Of a stretch of DNA of 64,000 nt, positions 12,430 to 23,558 are shown piece after piece. The stretch lies in assembly GCF_000218685.1 (NCBI RefSeq), contig NW_006763295.1:2058882-2122881 (forward strand). Reading direction: 5' to 3'. The DNA is from Serpula lacrymans var. lacrymans S7.9 (lineage: Eukaryota > Basidiomycota > Agaricomycetes > Boletales > Serpulaceae). Made by a program: the position numbers and the translations under genes. The first letter of the stretch is position 1. The number at the start of each line of letters is the position of its first letter. The notes beneath the pieces are model-generated. The model saw only the letters and a list, made by a program, of their open reading frames with translations, was not told the origin of the DNA and searched no databases.

Positions 12430-13091
12430 TCAGGTTCGCCTGCCTCGCTACAGAATAAAACTGAAGACGATCGTTGAAGTAGGATATTGATTGAAATATA
12501 CCTGGTTTTTAGTACCTTCCAAAGCCTCCTGCAGCTGCGAATGCTTGACGCGAAGTTCTTGTAATGTCCTGTCCAGATTTGTTTGTTGCGTGTGAGCTTC
12601 TTGTTCCAGCACACGAGAGGCTTCGAGCTGACTTTGTAGGTTGTCAATGATACGAGTATTTCCCATTCGTTCTGTTTCAAGCGTAGCACGCCTCGCTTTG
12701 AGATCCTCCAGGGAAGTTCCGCCCTGCGAGGACTTGGATCCAATACTGGCTCTGTTTAACGTTTGTTACCAATGTAGATGTTATGGAGAAACATAAACAC
12801 AAACTCACTGCATGGCGATTTCCATCATTTTTGTGTCAATAGTGTCCTCGTTCCCTGTAACATATATAACTTTCAAGGAATTCTTGCTCAGCGGCTTGTG
12901 ACCACAGTTTGGACATGCATCGTCTAGTTCGACATGTTTTTCGATGCATAATCGGCAGAAAATATGATCTAACAAAAGGTGAGGACTATGCTCAAGCACA
13001 AAGGACACAAACGCTTACTACAGGGTGTCACAGATATCTGGGATTTCGCAAGAACAGGTAGATCGCAGATTTGACATAGAAGGTGAGGCAT
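12430..13091 (-). CDS. Small RING plus coiled-coil protein
   Basis: Exon 1 (ATG at 13091) gives MPHLLCQICDLPVLAKSQIS and TPC; exon 2 continues NHIFCRLCIEKHVELDDACP NCGHKPLSKNSL, completing a C3HC4-like RING (C-x2-C, C-x-H-x2-C-x2-C, CPNC). Exon 3 is a long heptad region (LEDLKARRATLETERMGNTR ... SQLQEALEGTKNQ). The final exon gives RGRRT and TGA at 12430-12432. About 175 residues in four exons. A RING followed directly by CPxC-x3-LSK and then a coiled coil is the layout of the Zip3/HEI10 (CCNB1IP1) SUMO/ubiquitin ligases that mark meiotic crossovers, but other small RING-coil proteins share it. I give the RING and coil as seen and the meiotic role as a hypothesis. Confidence 0.65.
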
Positions 13092-13286
13092 TGCTCCTAG
13101 TGTTTCTTAATGAATCAGTCAATGCCATCTTTCTACATCACAGTACTTAGATCTCCGCTTTGAGTGTAAATTGCTTTCAAGTCCGAATATTTGGTAAAAC
13201 ACGTCAATTGGCCTTGATTTCCGTCATGTCTGGCCGCCCCCTCGTCACTATGTCCACCCCATCTACAATGTACATAGAGGTGTAAA

Positions 13287-14868
13287 TCAAGTTGTTGTCA
13301 TGGATAAGTAACAATAGGCAAATACCGCCACAGCAGCAGGAAAAATGAAGAACACAGAAACAAGGATACAGCGTATCCATACATTCATGGTAGTGGTAGG
13401 GACTCTTCTCGTCGATGTAGTCGAGTTATCTATCACCTTTATATCCTTAGGTGTAATATGACTACTGGTAGTAGAGGCTACCCAGACTTTGATGGAGGGA
13501 CGACAGTTGCCAGCATCCGTTGAACCGCTTGCTAGCATATGTTTCTTTTTCGAAGGCGAGCAGCACTGCATTAAATGACAAGTAAAAATATTAATAAAAT
13601 TTCAACAAAACATGTCGTGCGGTGTATTAAAAAGACTCACAGAGACAGCTTGAATTAACTCGGTTTCTGAGAACCTGATCATCAGTAAGTCTGACGTAAC
13701 AGAACAAAATACTGACCTCCCCCATGGACGAGAACTTGATGTGGAGTTCCAGACTCTACTTCCCACAGGTAGACTTCTCCCCTATCGCTACCACATACAG
13801 CCAAGGCCCCGTTCCATCCAAAATGAACTTGCTTGGTATAATTACGTGTGATGCGTACAGGTAACTTGCAAATAAAGGTTGGTCGGTCGGTTATACGATA
13901 TATGTCGACACCGTCGACGAGATTCGAGACTAGAAGAGATCTAGTGGCAGGCCACCACGAAGTATTACCGCTGAAGAGATAAACCAATTATTTGACTATG
14001 GCGGACTCGAATATCAAGCCCAAAAGACTACTCACATTCGCGAATGCAATTTAACATACCAGCACTTCTTCCATGGAGCAATTGTCCACGCTATACTACC
14101 ATTAACGTCAGCACATACAAAATACTCCAAACGAATATAATGACATTTCTTTGGAGTCAAGAAAGGCAACCATGATCGCGCGGTCTTCGTCAAAAAAATG
14201 AACACATCTCGCCAGTGCTGGTCGAGGTGCCTCTGCTTGTGGGGGTTCTGAAAGAATCTCCCGGAGTGGTACTACAACAACGTCAGGAGTGCGGAGCTGG
14301 AGAATGATATGACCTTACCAATCTGATTTATGTCCATAGCATACAGTGTAAGGCGCCCCAGACCTACCACAGCAAGTAGACTTTGTGCGTTATTCATTGA
14401 CATGCTTTCAATGCAACCATCGTACACAGTTATCATGGTGGAAAAAACGAACTCAACCTAGACTTTGGTAATAAGTACCTACATAATCATATATAAAATT
14501 GAAAATCGACGAACAGAGTCAGCGGATTCAAACTTCTGCCACATCTTAATGGTTCCATCTGCACCCCCAGACATTATGTACGAGTCACGAGGGGCCTGAG
14601 GAAATGAAAACCAGAGTAAACACGAGATTGGACCTTGTTTTGGTTTGATAATTTGCTTAAGCTTGCCAGCTGTCAGGGACCATATTCGAATATGGCCGTC
14701 ATCTGCTAAGAACGGCCAATATGTCAGTTCCCATTCAAATCGATATTGGCTTATAGATAGCCTACCTCCACTGGCAAGCTCCGTTCCATCTTCGGAGAAC
14801 TTCAGCACATTGATGGGTTGAGTATGGCCTGTAAATGACCATTGAAGCTCGTAACGCCTCAAATCCAT
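13287..14868 (-). CDS. WD40-repeat protein with C-terminal membrane anchor
   Basis: Spliced from about seven exons. The ATG at 14868 gives MDLRRYELQWSFTGHTQPIN, the start of a WD repeat. Further repeats are marked by DDGHIRIWSL, SGGADGTIKMWQ and CGSDRGEVYLWEVESGTP. Between them exons read CIESMSMNNAQSLLAVVGLG and AWTIAPWKKCW. The tail after the propeller is Ser/Thr-rich and ends in one hydrophobic helix, CILVSVFFIFPAAVAVFAYC, then YLSMTTT-stop, so the propeller is probably tethered to a membrane and faces the cytosol (inference). The gene is divergent from a WD40-plus-anchor gene starting at 15014. A better start upstream is not seen. WD40 propellers are binding platforms; partner unknown. 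Confidence 0.6.
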
Positions 14869-15013
14869 CGTGATAAACGCAGAATGCTGATGCAGCGAAA
14901 TGCATGTGGGCGCGATTCGTGCTGATCCGCGGATCCGCAATGGAAGCTTACCTAAGCATTATACTCGTTTTACTGTGCATGACAGCGCGCCTGGTCAGGT
15001 GTATGATATCTCA

Positions 15014-16815
15014 ATGACTTCTCTTAAAAGCCCATATTTTCGCCTTCATGATCTCACCGATGGCCATCAAGATACCGTCAATTGCATGGCTTTCTCACCT
15101 TCGGGGAATTACATAGCCAGTGGTGGGGATGATGCGAAACTTGTTATATGGGATGTAATGAAAGGTATTTCTTTGTGCCAAGTAACGATGAACAGTCCAG
15201 TGCTCTCGTTAGCTTGGGATCCCAGGAGGCGTGGTGCGCTCGTGTTTGGCTGTGAGGATGGTGTAGCAGGTTTTATAAATGATTTTAAGGTACGAATTGA
15301 ATCGACTCGTGATGGCGACGGTATTGCTGAAAATGCCGATTCTATTGTAGAGTAAGGCTGGCAGTCAAAAGATCCTCTTTGGTACAGAGGCTCCGGTATA
15401 TTGTCTCGCATTCGATGCTTCCCATGGCACCCTCGCTGCCGGAGTAGGTCCTGAAGTGCATATTGCTCGAGATATATCGCACGGTAGGTTAATGGACTTT
15501 CTCACATTGATGCTATCAATCTGACATGTTTATAGAAAGATACGCTACTTACAATCTTCTCCCAAAGCCGGGAAAATTCAACGAAGAACGTAGTGACAAC
15601 CGAATCAGGCCACGGTCATTGCATTTTTTGAAATATGGAGCTCGACTCGTTGTATCGTACTTAAATCATGGGGTGATGTAGGTCTATTCATCTCATCTCC
15701 ATCTATTTGAGTCTATTCAGATTTATTACAACACAGTTGCTGGGATGTCGATAGTCATGCGCGCCTTTGGCAGATTGAACCTGAACACGACCACGGTTAC
15801 ATGTAAGCTTTCTTTTTAATGTGACTATATCACAGTGCACGAGTACCTCCCGTAAATAGCGGTTTTTCAGCATTGTCGCCCAACTGTCGGACTTTATTGC
15901 TGTCAAATCTTTCAGGAGCAATCGAACTTTACCCTCTGGGACAATCCAAGTTAAAGCAATCTTTCAAATATGTTTCTGACGCTACTAGGAATGTACCGCT
16001 TGAAGTTGCGTTTACCCACAATGGTCAAGTCGTCCTATCTGGTGCCCCCCGTGGAAACGTACCCCTTTGGGAAACTAAGACGGGAGACCTTATTCAAACT
16101 CTCACTCATGAAGGTACGCCACTCTTATGATTTTTGGCAGAGGATTCTTTTTGATGGGCAGTAGATGACTTGATTCAGATTATTTGTGTACGTACCTCTC
16201 ATTTTTATACGTGCGTGATAACTATATGTTCACTTTGTTTAGGCTAAACAATATCGGACCACTGGTTACATTGCTGCCGCTGCCGCTGAAAAAAGCGAGT
16301 CAACTTACATCAGAATATGGAAAGCACAGCTCAGTATGTTACCTCTTGTGTTCTCGAGCCCGTTAGTCATGTATCTATGGATTGTAGCTTCGGATGCCCG
16401 GGAGTCATTGCTTGATTCATTGACAAGCACATGGGTGAGTTTGTCTATCGCAAAAATGATCTGTCATATAATCACTAATTTCAATGACTTGACTTAACAG
16501 AAATTCTACATCTATGCCAATGTCGAGGAAAATGTTCGAGAGCTCCAGTTTTATATCTTGGGAGGTATTGCTCTCATCGTGGCCACGTATGCGTTCTATC
16601 GCGACAGCACCTCTATGGAAGTGAAATTACAACTGCTAGTATGTATGCCTCTACGCCTATATGCCACCCATTAACTTTGTATGAACCAGCGGATGACCAC
16701 CGTCGCTTTCTTTAAATATTTGATGGAATTTATTTCGGTGTTATGGGCATACACAAAGGAACTGTTACGAAGCGGTCTGAGGGAGTTTTTAGAGCTAGAA
16801 GTAGCACATGAGTAG
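15014..16815 (+). CDS. WD40-repeat protein with C-terminal membrane segment
   Basis: I choose the ATG at 15014 (MTSLKSPYFRLHDLTDGHQD); an in-frame ATG at 14900 would leave only 31 bp to the divergent gene. WD repeats are clear: CMAFSPSGNYIASGGDDAKL-VIWDV, then VYCLAFDASHGTLAAGVG, ALSPNCRTLLLSNLSGAIEL and AFTHNGQVVLSGAPRGNVPL-WET. Later short exons give GYIAAAAAEKSESTYIRIWK. The C-terminal exons read KFYIYANVEENVRELQFYIL and GGIALIVATYAFY, a transmembrane helix, followed by a charged helical tail ending LELEVAHE. About nine exons, all with plausible GT-AG sites. Same architecture as the divergent neighbour, so the two may be ancient paralogues. Membrane tethering is inferred from the hydrophobic segment. 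Confidence 0.6.
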
Positions 16816-17934
16816 GCATTACAAGGAATATTGCTAGTGTTGAAACGAAATTCAGTCGTCCCATTTGTCTTTAACAACGCAGCGCAGGATCCCGATAAGC
16901 TCTTACACAGCACACACATAGCTCCACCAAAGCTCCACCTCAAAGATGAGTGCAGGCGCCGGAAGCTATAGCGCAGCGACCAGCGCAGAGCAGCGAATAA
17001 CAGTAATTTTGTGTACCAGTCGGGTGACAGTCGTCACAAACTCACAGCCAAAACCGAAAAAACAGGGAAACAAGCGCACAAGCTGCTATTATGTATTCGC
17101 ATGATGAAGTAGCCAGGGTGCAACATGAATGCTCGTAGAAATCTCCATGCTAAACAAGTCTGTCTTATGTGCAGCTGGCATGCCGGATTTCACCTTTGTA
17201 AAAAATAGGTCATCACCAACCCACAACTTAGTACATACAATACGATTTAAATAATCCAGGACGTTCTATGTCCGTAGAAAGCACGCTGTATATAATCTCA
17301 AAATTTGCAGCCTGGAAGCTTTGAATTTGAGGGTCAGAACTAGAAGTTCTTCGATGCATCATCGTCCAAATAAACTCGTCTGGAGCCAGCTAAAGTAAAA
17401 CCTAACTAGATGATTGATTCACGACATCAAATTGTCTGCTCTACCAGTCATAAGCTCAGTATTGTCAAGCTCTAACTGGCATAGTCTTTTGTCTTTAACA
17501 ACAGGCGGCGTTTTGGGTGGTCGGGCTCACAGGCCGAGATTATTAGGTTGACGCGCATGACCTCTGTGGCATCAAACTAGCCGCCACGGTTTCTTGCCTG
17601 TGGTGTATAGGCTAGATGGTAGCACTGCGAAAAACAACAGTAAACAATACGCGCGTCCGGTCATGCACGCGTCTGCTGCATGCAGTTGCAAAGGTCTTGT
17701 AGGCCACTATCCCAGTATGACATGTTGGCAATTGATTATCAACTTCGCCTGGGTATAGGTTCTCCCCAGGTCTCCACAGTTTCCTGATGTATAGTATGCA
17801 GAGTTGTGCTACTCAAAATCTCCATAACTTAACTCTTTCTTTTTCTAAAAGATTGTCAACTTTAGCCATGAGTACTATGATCAAATTTGACATGTATGTA
17901 ATCAAGTCTGCTTCATCGAGCTGAAAATATGCCC
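16816..17934. other. Intergenic region, no gene seen
   Basis: A stretch of 1.1 kb between two convergent 3' ends. I see no coding exon, no tRNA-like B box and no obvious repeat. Confidence 0.4.
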
Positions 17935-19971
17935 TCAGCTTGTAGCTTGACGATAGTTCGGTGGGGGCATTTCACCATCCACCATACTATCATTCGTCCT
18001 ATCGTCCCGCAAGGTCCGGCTATGTTGCGGTACTGTCGGTCGTCCGACAACTACTGATGATGAAGATGGATCCTTGTCCTCGAATCCAGGGATAGGTACT
18101 GTTAGGAGACGACGAGTATCTAAAAGCTAGATTTATCATAAAAGTTGAGGTCATCCCCCATCATTCTCATCATTCTCAGAAGGCTGTAAATTCTCACCGT
18201 GCCGTTTGACGATAACTGTTGGGTGCTAGCCAAACTGGCGATAATCGAGACGTCACTAAATGGGACGTGAGAATCCTGAGTAACATCTGATATAGCACGA
18301 TTATGAGTTGCCGACGTTGCCTGCGGTGGTGGCCGTTGTGGCTGCGAAGCCTGTGCAAGCTGACGTCCATGGTCTAAATGTTGATACGACCTGCGTGTAC
18401 TCAAACCCGTGGTTGACATAGGATCAACCCTGATGATGCTGGTTTCGCTCGTGTCAAGAGGTGTAGGCTGCACTGAGACCATGGGTGCTGGACCTGCGTT
18501 ATGTCGAGGGCTGCTGTCTATCCTGTAAATATCATGATGCCGTATAAATATTTGCGCGGCTCTCCATCGACGGTAGAATATAACAGCAACAATAAGAGCA
18601 GCAACAGCGACGACGGCAGGTATCACGATTCCAACGGTGGGTCCAACACCAATTTTACTATAGGTCCCACGAAAATTCAAATAAACGCCAACAATACTTT
18701 GAATTGACATACCTTGAGGTGCTGGCAGCGTCTACAGTGCTGTATGTTTGATAAGTTTTCACGGTACGATGTCACATGACATATCATTTACCTTGGCTGG
18801 GGGCTTGGCTGAGAGTTTGAGTTACTGGGCGCAATCAGATTATCAAAACCCACGAGTCAAAAATAAATATCTTCAAACACGTACCTAGACAACGTCAAGA
18901 CCTCAGCATAGTCAATATTCAAATATTGACCGTTCTGCGCAGGGAGATTCGTAACTGTGAGTTGATGACTCCCTGATCCAAGATTATCGGCATGGTATAG
19001 CATGGTCTGCGGATAGTACATGAATGCAGTGGCGTTGAATGTCTCAGCTCCTCCTCCGTCCAGTTGCACAGAATATGGTCCGTTTTGCGGCCCGACAGTG
19101 CCGTATAGAGATATCACATCACCTACACCGTGAGATCTGTTCAGTCAGGATAACAACTCTCAAGCAATGGCATCTCACCCTACGAAATAAAATCAGATCA
19201 GTTACTCGCTGGGAAAAATGGCCACTGCTCACGGTGAAAGTGTAGGTAACACTGGCATTATAAGTACTAGTGGAGCTGGAAACCATGTCAACTGGGAAAG
19301 AATACAAATTTTCTGGAAATAGCTCACTGGCCGGTGCCATTGTTGAAAAAATTGACACTAGGTGGATTTGTATTCCATGCAGGAGCCTGATACTGGAAAC
19401 CGGGGTCTGTATCTTGTACCGTTTGAGTTACCAACTGATCGTCCGCTCCTCCAACCTCAGACTGCCACACAATCTGTAAAAGAAGAATGAATTTTCTGGG
19501 TCATTTACCAAAGAAGATTGACGGACGAACCAAATCAATGTCTACGTATAGAGACCCCGTCCCCGTGTTTGTTAATCCGATAGTATGCATTCCCTGGGTA
19601 AGTTCACTCTTGTTAAAGAGTACTTGTTGAAAAAGATTGACGGCAGAATATCCGTCGATGTTGGCATAGCTTGCGCCATCCACAGTGACGGTATAGGTGC
19701 CATGGTTAGTTCGTTTGGCACCATATATCCAGAATGCAGTTCCGTTAAAAGACCACGTTACGGCGCCATTGGTGACATTGTTAGTGGTGAATGTACCGAG
19801 ATAATACCTGCAATACAGAATACGCCAATTTCATTGAGAACTGCTGCTTAACCGGACAATATAAGCATACCCGTCAGCCAGCGGGTCGTCCGTAGATGTA
19901 CCTGGTTCCCATGTGTTGTCGTACTTTATGAGGGGAACCTTGTCATCAATGAGGGTGGTGACAGAAGGCAT
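17935..19971 (-). CDS. Single-pass membrane protein with two beta-sandwich-like ectodomains, copy 1
   Basis: Ten exons, about 505 residues. ATG at 19971: MPSVTTLIDDKVPLIKYDNT. First ectodomain: WSFNGTAFWIYGAKRTNHGT, YTVTVDG, LYVDIDLIVWQ. Second: DTDPGFQYQAPAWNTNPPSV, NNGTGHSTSTYNASVTYTFT, then GDVISLYGTVGPQNGPYSVQ and LDGG. A short Ser/Pro linker precedes the helix PTVGIVIPAVVAVAALIVAV-IFYRRW; the cytosolic tail is Ser/Pro/Gln-rich and ends MPPPNYRQATS. This layout is common and multicopy in Agaricomycetes; function unknown, a surface sensor or wall-associated receptor is a guess. No cleaved signal peptide is visible. The exon encoding TYTFT can be joined in frame to GDVISLYG only through a 1-nt exon at 19179. 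Close copies lie at 40989-42944 and 59275-61191. Confidence 0.75.
19179..19179 (-). other. Predicted single-nucleotide microexon (copy 1)
   Basis: One G on the minus strand between a 53-nt intron (19180-19232, GTGAGC...TTTCGTAG) and a 56-nt intron (19123-19178, GTGAGATG...GTGTAG). It completes a Gly codon (G|GT) and restores the frame between TYTFT and DVISLYG. Prediction from sequence, not transcript evidence. Confidence 0.6.
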
Positions 19972-20934
19972 AGGTGAAGGAAGAGTCTAGAAAAGCAAAA
20001 GACAGAACATTCATTAGATTATGCTCTCTGACCTTATTTGTCGGCACGCCGGTTGAAAGATGAGGGAAAATAACGTAACTGGCTATTGTAGCAGTGAATT
20101 ATGTTCTCAAAAGAACAAGAAAACACAGAAACACAACACATGGATCGTATGATACTATATCTCATGGTTCAATGGGCAATTTCTCTGCCCATGTCGACGA
20201 ATGGTTACTTGATCGCGAGAAGATAACACGTGTATCGCTTTTGGATAAAGGACAAGAAAGTAAAAATACAGACCTTGGAAGGAAGCTAGGACTCCGGGGG
20301 TGATTTGGGAAAAAGAAAAGAACGAAACCAAGGCACAGTGGAACTGTTGAGAATGTATGTCACTAGAAGCGATGGCCAGCGAATTTCACAGCGACATGTG
20401 AGATGGGGGGGTGGAAAGGGGAGGAAAGCGAGAACCTCTAGTCAGCTCCGTATAATAGATAACTCGCTATTGGCTTTGAGCATAGCTTGTAAATCTGTCA
20501 ACGACACGTGCGGCTTACAATGTCTCCACTCACGGCGCAACGATCAAGCTTTCCGTGCTTGTTTAGGTCGCCATCCTTACAAGTTAGCGCCAGATAAACC
20601 GAATCATGGGGCAGTAGCGTGTGTATTGTTGATCAGTTGGGTCTGTATAAGGTTGATATCGTGTCATTGTTGAACACCGGCTTTTGATGCCTGCGAGCGA
20701 AAACCTGCGCTGATTGGAGAAGAAGCTGAACAGCGGGAAATCATATATAGTGACGATTCGGCAAGAGATCTAACAGAAACAGACCTCCAGTTCATTCTCA
20801 CGATAGCATAGCGCCACCAACGAGACAAACTTAAACGCATTAAATCCCCTTAGGTCCAGGGACAACTTGAAGTATCCTGGGTGCAACGACCGAAGTGGTC
20901 CCGCTGCCTTCGTTCTGAATACGAACACCATCGA
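19972..20934. other. Upstream region of copy 1, duplicated at 43.0-43.9 kb
   Basis: Shared promoter space between the minus membrane-protein gene and a plus BTB gene remnant. Much of 20200-20830 is nearly identical to 43150-43790, including a conserved CACGTG at 20227-20232 followed by TATCGCTTTTGGATAAAGGA, and the run starting GATGGCCAGCGAATTTCACA. No coding exon is supported; possible leader exons of either gene cannot be excluded. Confidence 0.6.
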
Positions 20935-21235
20935 GATGGTCTATATCAATGAATCCAGCCCGAACCGCCACTCCCAGTCTCTGAAAAGCATTCCAGGTCG
21001 ACACTCAGATCTTTGTTTCAACGAAGGAAACCTCGTGCTCCTCACCGGACCATCCTATTTCCTCGTGCACCAAGGCCCGCTCGCTCGACATTCAGAAGTC
21101 ATGGAAAAACTAATTCATTCCATTGATGGCGATTCAGCAGATTGCCTTGAAGGCCGACTTGTTCTGGCGCTTTCAGACTCGCGGATTAGAGATCGTAGCG
21201 GCGCCGGCGCCAGTCCCCAACTCAATATTAGATAA
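20935..21235 (+). pseudogene. Truncated BTB/POZ-domain gene
   Basis: ATG at 20935 opens MVYINESSPNRHSQSLKSIP and then the BTB start GRHSDLCFNEGNLVLLTGPS and YFLVHQGPLARHSEVMEKLI, matching the Agaricomycete short-BTB pattern (DLxFxxGNxVLLxxxxxFxVHxxxLxxHS). BTB domains mediate dimerisation and Cul3 binding. The frame runs on through CLEGRLVLALSDS, the usual next strand, and then degenerates to a stop at 21235, about 100 residues in. Normal relatives are around 300 residues with two more exons, so this is a 5' fragment. A shorter, more damaged copy of the same sequence lies at about 43810-43880 upstream of copy 2 of the membrane protein, so both genes were duplicated together. Confidence 0.6.
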
Positions 21236-21815
21236 GACACAAGATTTTACGATATTTGTACTGAAACCACTTCAAAAAGTGTGCATAGGTGTAATTAGTG
21301 AAGTTCTTCGAGATATCCCCAGAACCATACAAGCCGCAGTTTGGTTGTTGTAGAGCATATCCAAGCCGGAGCTACTCTTCTTGCTTGGAGACTTGTCAGG
21401 TGCTGGTTTGTTAGCCTTTGCTTGCTTTTAGTGTTGTTGAGATATTTCCCAGTAGCACTGTCATTCTCCTGCTGCCAATCACTGTCCAACATGAGGCAAC
21501 AGGAATTGCAAGTGGACTGATAGATAAATATTAGATCAGATCAAATGGACCATGTTAAACACAGATTAAAACAGAATACATCTTGAACTTAACACTTCAC
21601 ATTATTTGATCAACATTTTAAATTTAACAAGACTGATAAAAGCATTCAAAGGGGAAAAAGGTTAACACTGGTTAAATAGTAGGTCATGGAGCTGTACAGT
21701 TTATAATTGCAAGTTACTGTGCATGTTGTAATACATCAGGAAAATGCCAATGAGCATATAATTGATTCTGGCAAAAAAGTTGCCTAAGCTGCCAATAATG
21801 AGTGTATACTGTAAG
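21236..21815. other. Non-coding, AT-rich flank of the repeat island
   Basis: No gene is recognised. The right edge is set by a solo LTR beginning at 21816, immediately preceded by its target-site duplication GTAAG (21811-21815). Confidence 0.5.
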
Positions 21816-22231
21816 TGTTACAACCAAGAGTTTGTTACTCCGGTGCACAACTCAGACAAGCTATAGAGAGGATGATGAGGGAGTGGTTACCCTTTAGGCT
21901 TCAACAAGTTAGTTGTGAGGATATAACAGGAGGACTTGCTGAGGAGTCTCCTTGATCTATTAGGGTATATATACTACTACAGGGTTGCTTGTACATGTGT
22001 ACTGTACAGTTGATAGAGGCAGTGGCTGATGATGTCATGGGGCACAGCCCATGTGACCAGCTCCACTGCGTGAGAGAGTTGTATCTAACAATAAGGAAAA
22101 GGCAGTGTAGCGTGAGAAAGAGGAGTTTGAACAAAAGGGAAAGTGCCGCATGGCATAGTGTGTGAAAACTACAGAAAAAGGTTAAAGAGGAGAATGAAAA
22201 TTAAAGGTCCGAAAATTGTGTTATCATAACA
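21816..22231 (-). repeat. Solo LTR of the Gypsy family, with 5-bp target-site duplication
   Basis: 416 bp beginning TGTTACAACC and ending ATAACA, flanked by GTAAG on both sides (21811-21815 and 22232-22236). The perfect 5-bp direct repeat is the expected duplication for Ty3/Gypsy integrase. It aligns along its whole length with the LTR at 29431-29847 (for example GGAGTGGTTACCCTT, GTGAGAGAGTTGTATCTAA, TGAACAAA). The missing internal part points to LTR-LTR recombination. Orientation is taken from the related Gypsy element, which is on the minus strand. Confidence 0.85.
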
Positions 22232-23144
22232 GTAAGCTGCAGTCCCGTATCTTGTTATGTCACAGCCAAAATGCTCCCTCCACAGAAACTCCAAACCACG
22301 TGTAAGTAAGACTCAGTAAATTGCTGTACAGACAATGTGAGGGGTAAAAGGGGTAGATTTCTTTAATTCATATCTCAACCGATTCATTGTTCACCCGATC
22401 ACAGATACCGCCAGAAAGTCCAAAAGAATTTCCCGGTTTTTGCATTGACTGCTTTTTCGTATCATGGCAAACATTCATCCTGTCTTTATCATATTGGACA
22501 CTGATGTTACATGATATGACCATGTAAGTCATTGCCCTGGCAGTGCATGGAAGCCATATTATTTACTAACTAGTACACCAGTGTCTCATCAGTGTTGGTG
22601 CTATGACCAAGTTCTTTCCATCATAGTGGTGTGTGGTCCAGTTACGACACTCACCAACTTCAAGTTCCTCCGTCCCTAGCCTGAGTTGGAGATGGCTGGA
22701 ATTCAAGAGCCCACATTCTTCTCTATTTGTTGTTGTGGGCTGCAGCTGAACATTGTGTTCCTCTTGCCACCTCCCTGTATATCTGCATATCATTCAGGTG
22801 TGTACTGGGGTCTTTGTTGAGGCCAGTTTGATACAATTGATGATCTTTTTAAATACAGGAACTGAGTAACTCAGCATGACCCCTCATGGGTTTTGGGCTT
22901 TGGCTCACATCCATGCTTAGGATGCTGGCATCATACCATGGCACGTCGTAGACGTCCCAAAAAAACAAAGAGTGTGGCTTAAGCGCTACTCCCACTTCTA
23001 GTGCGCACTGACTGGGAGTGCCATTACATCACATCACAGCTTGTGTAAATGCCATGGTTCTGGATGGAATTGTTCGCTGTGCAGAAAAACATAGAGAATA
23101 ATGTCTGAACATAGAGGGTAACACATTTGATACATCCTGGATAT
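22232..23144. other. Repeat-island DNA without recognisable gene
   Basis: No supported coding region. A short Arg/Lys-rich reading (MARRRRPKKTKS) near 22938 is cut by a stop and looks like transposon debris. Confidence 0.4.
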
Positions 23145-23330
23145 TGTAACGACCAAGAGTTATTTACTCTGGCGCACACAGGAACACACTATAAAGAAGA
23201 TGATGGGGAGTGGTTACCCCTTAGGCTGCAGTGAGTTAGTTGTGCTAGACAACAGGAGGATTCACTGAGTCCTTCCCCATGTATTGCTCTTGTATATATA
23301 CTAAAATACATGAGGTACTGTACAGTTGTA
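23145..23330 (-). repeat. Partial LTR related to the Gypsy LTR
   Basis: Starts TGTAACGACCAAGAG and follows the LTR at 29431 through GGCGCACA, GGGGAGTGGTTACCCC, AACAGGAGGA and GTATATATACT to about TACTGTACAGTTG, after which similarity stops. Only the first 180-190 bp are present. More diverged from the other two LTRs than they are from each other, so probably an older insertion. Confidence 0.7.
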
Positions 23331-23356
23331 AATAAAGTTCAAAGTCCGATGTCTAG

Positions 23357-23480
23357 CATGTGACCGGTCACATGATGAGTCTAGACACTGGTCAGGTGAT
23401 GTGTCACATGACTGGTCATGTGACTATGAAAAGTCGAAAATGTAAAGTAAAGTAAATGGTCACATGACTGGTCATGTGAC
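23357..23480. repeat. Cluster of three palindromes built on CACATGAC
   Basis: CATGTGACCGGTCACATG at 23357-23374 is an 18-bp perfect palindrome. At 23403-23424 and again at 23459-23480 there is an identical 22-bp hairpin sequence: arm GTCACATGAC, two-base spacer TG, inverted arm GTCATGTGAC. All lie 80-200 bp upstream of the Plavaka transposase relic, so they may be transposase or transcription-factor sites of that element. Confidence 0.8.
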
Positions 23481-23558
23481 TTGGAAAATAAAAGTAGAAG
23501 TACAAAAGTGAAGTGTAAGTAGGTGCTGGTATGTTAATTGTAACAGATATCACAGCTA

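Noticed and set aside
19179..19233. A simple frameshift (pseudogene) between the two exons of membrane-protein copy 1
   Set aside because: All three paralogues have the same arrangement with canonical splice sites on both sides of one base and no other damage in the ectodomain.
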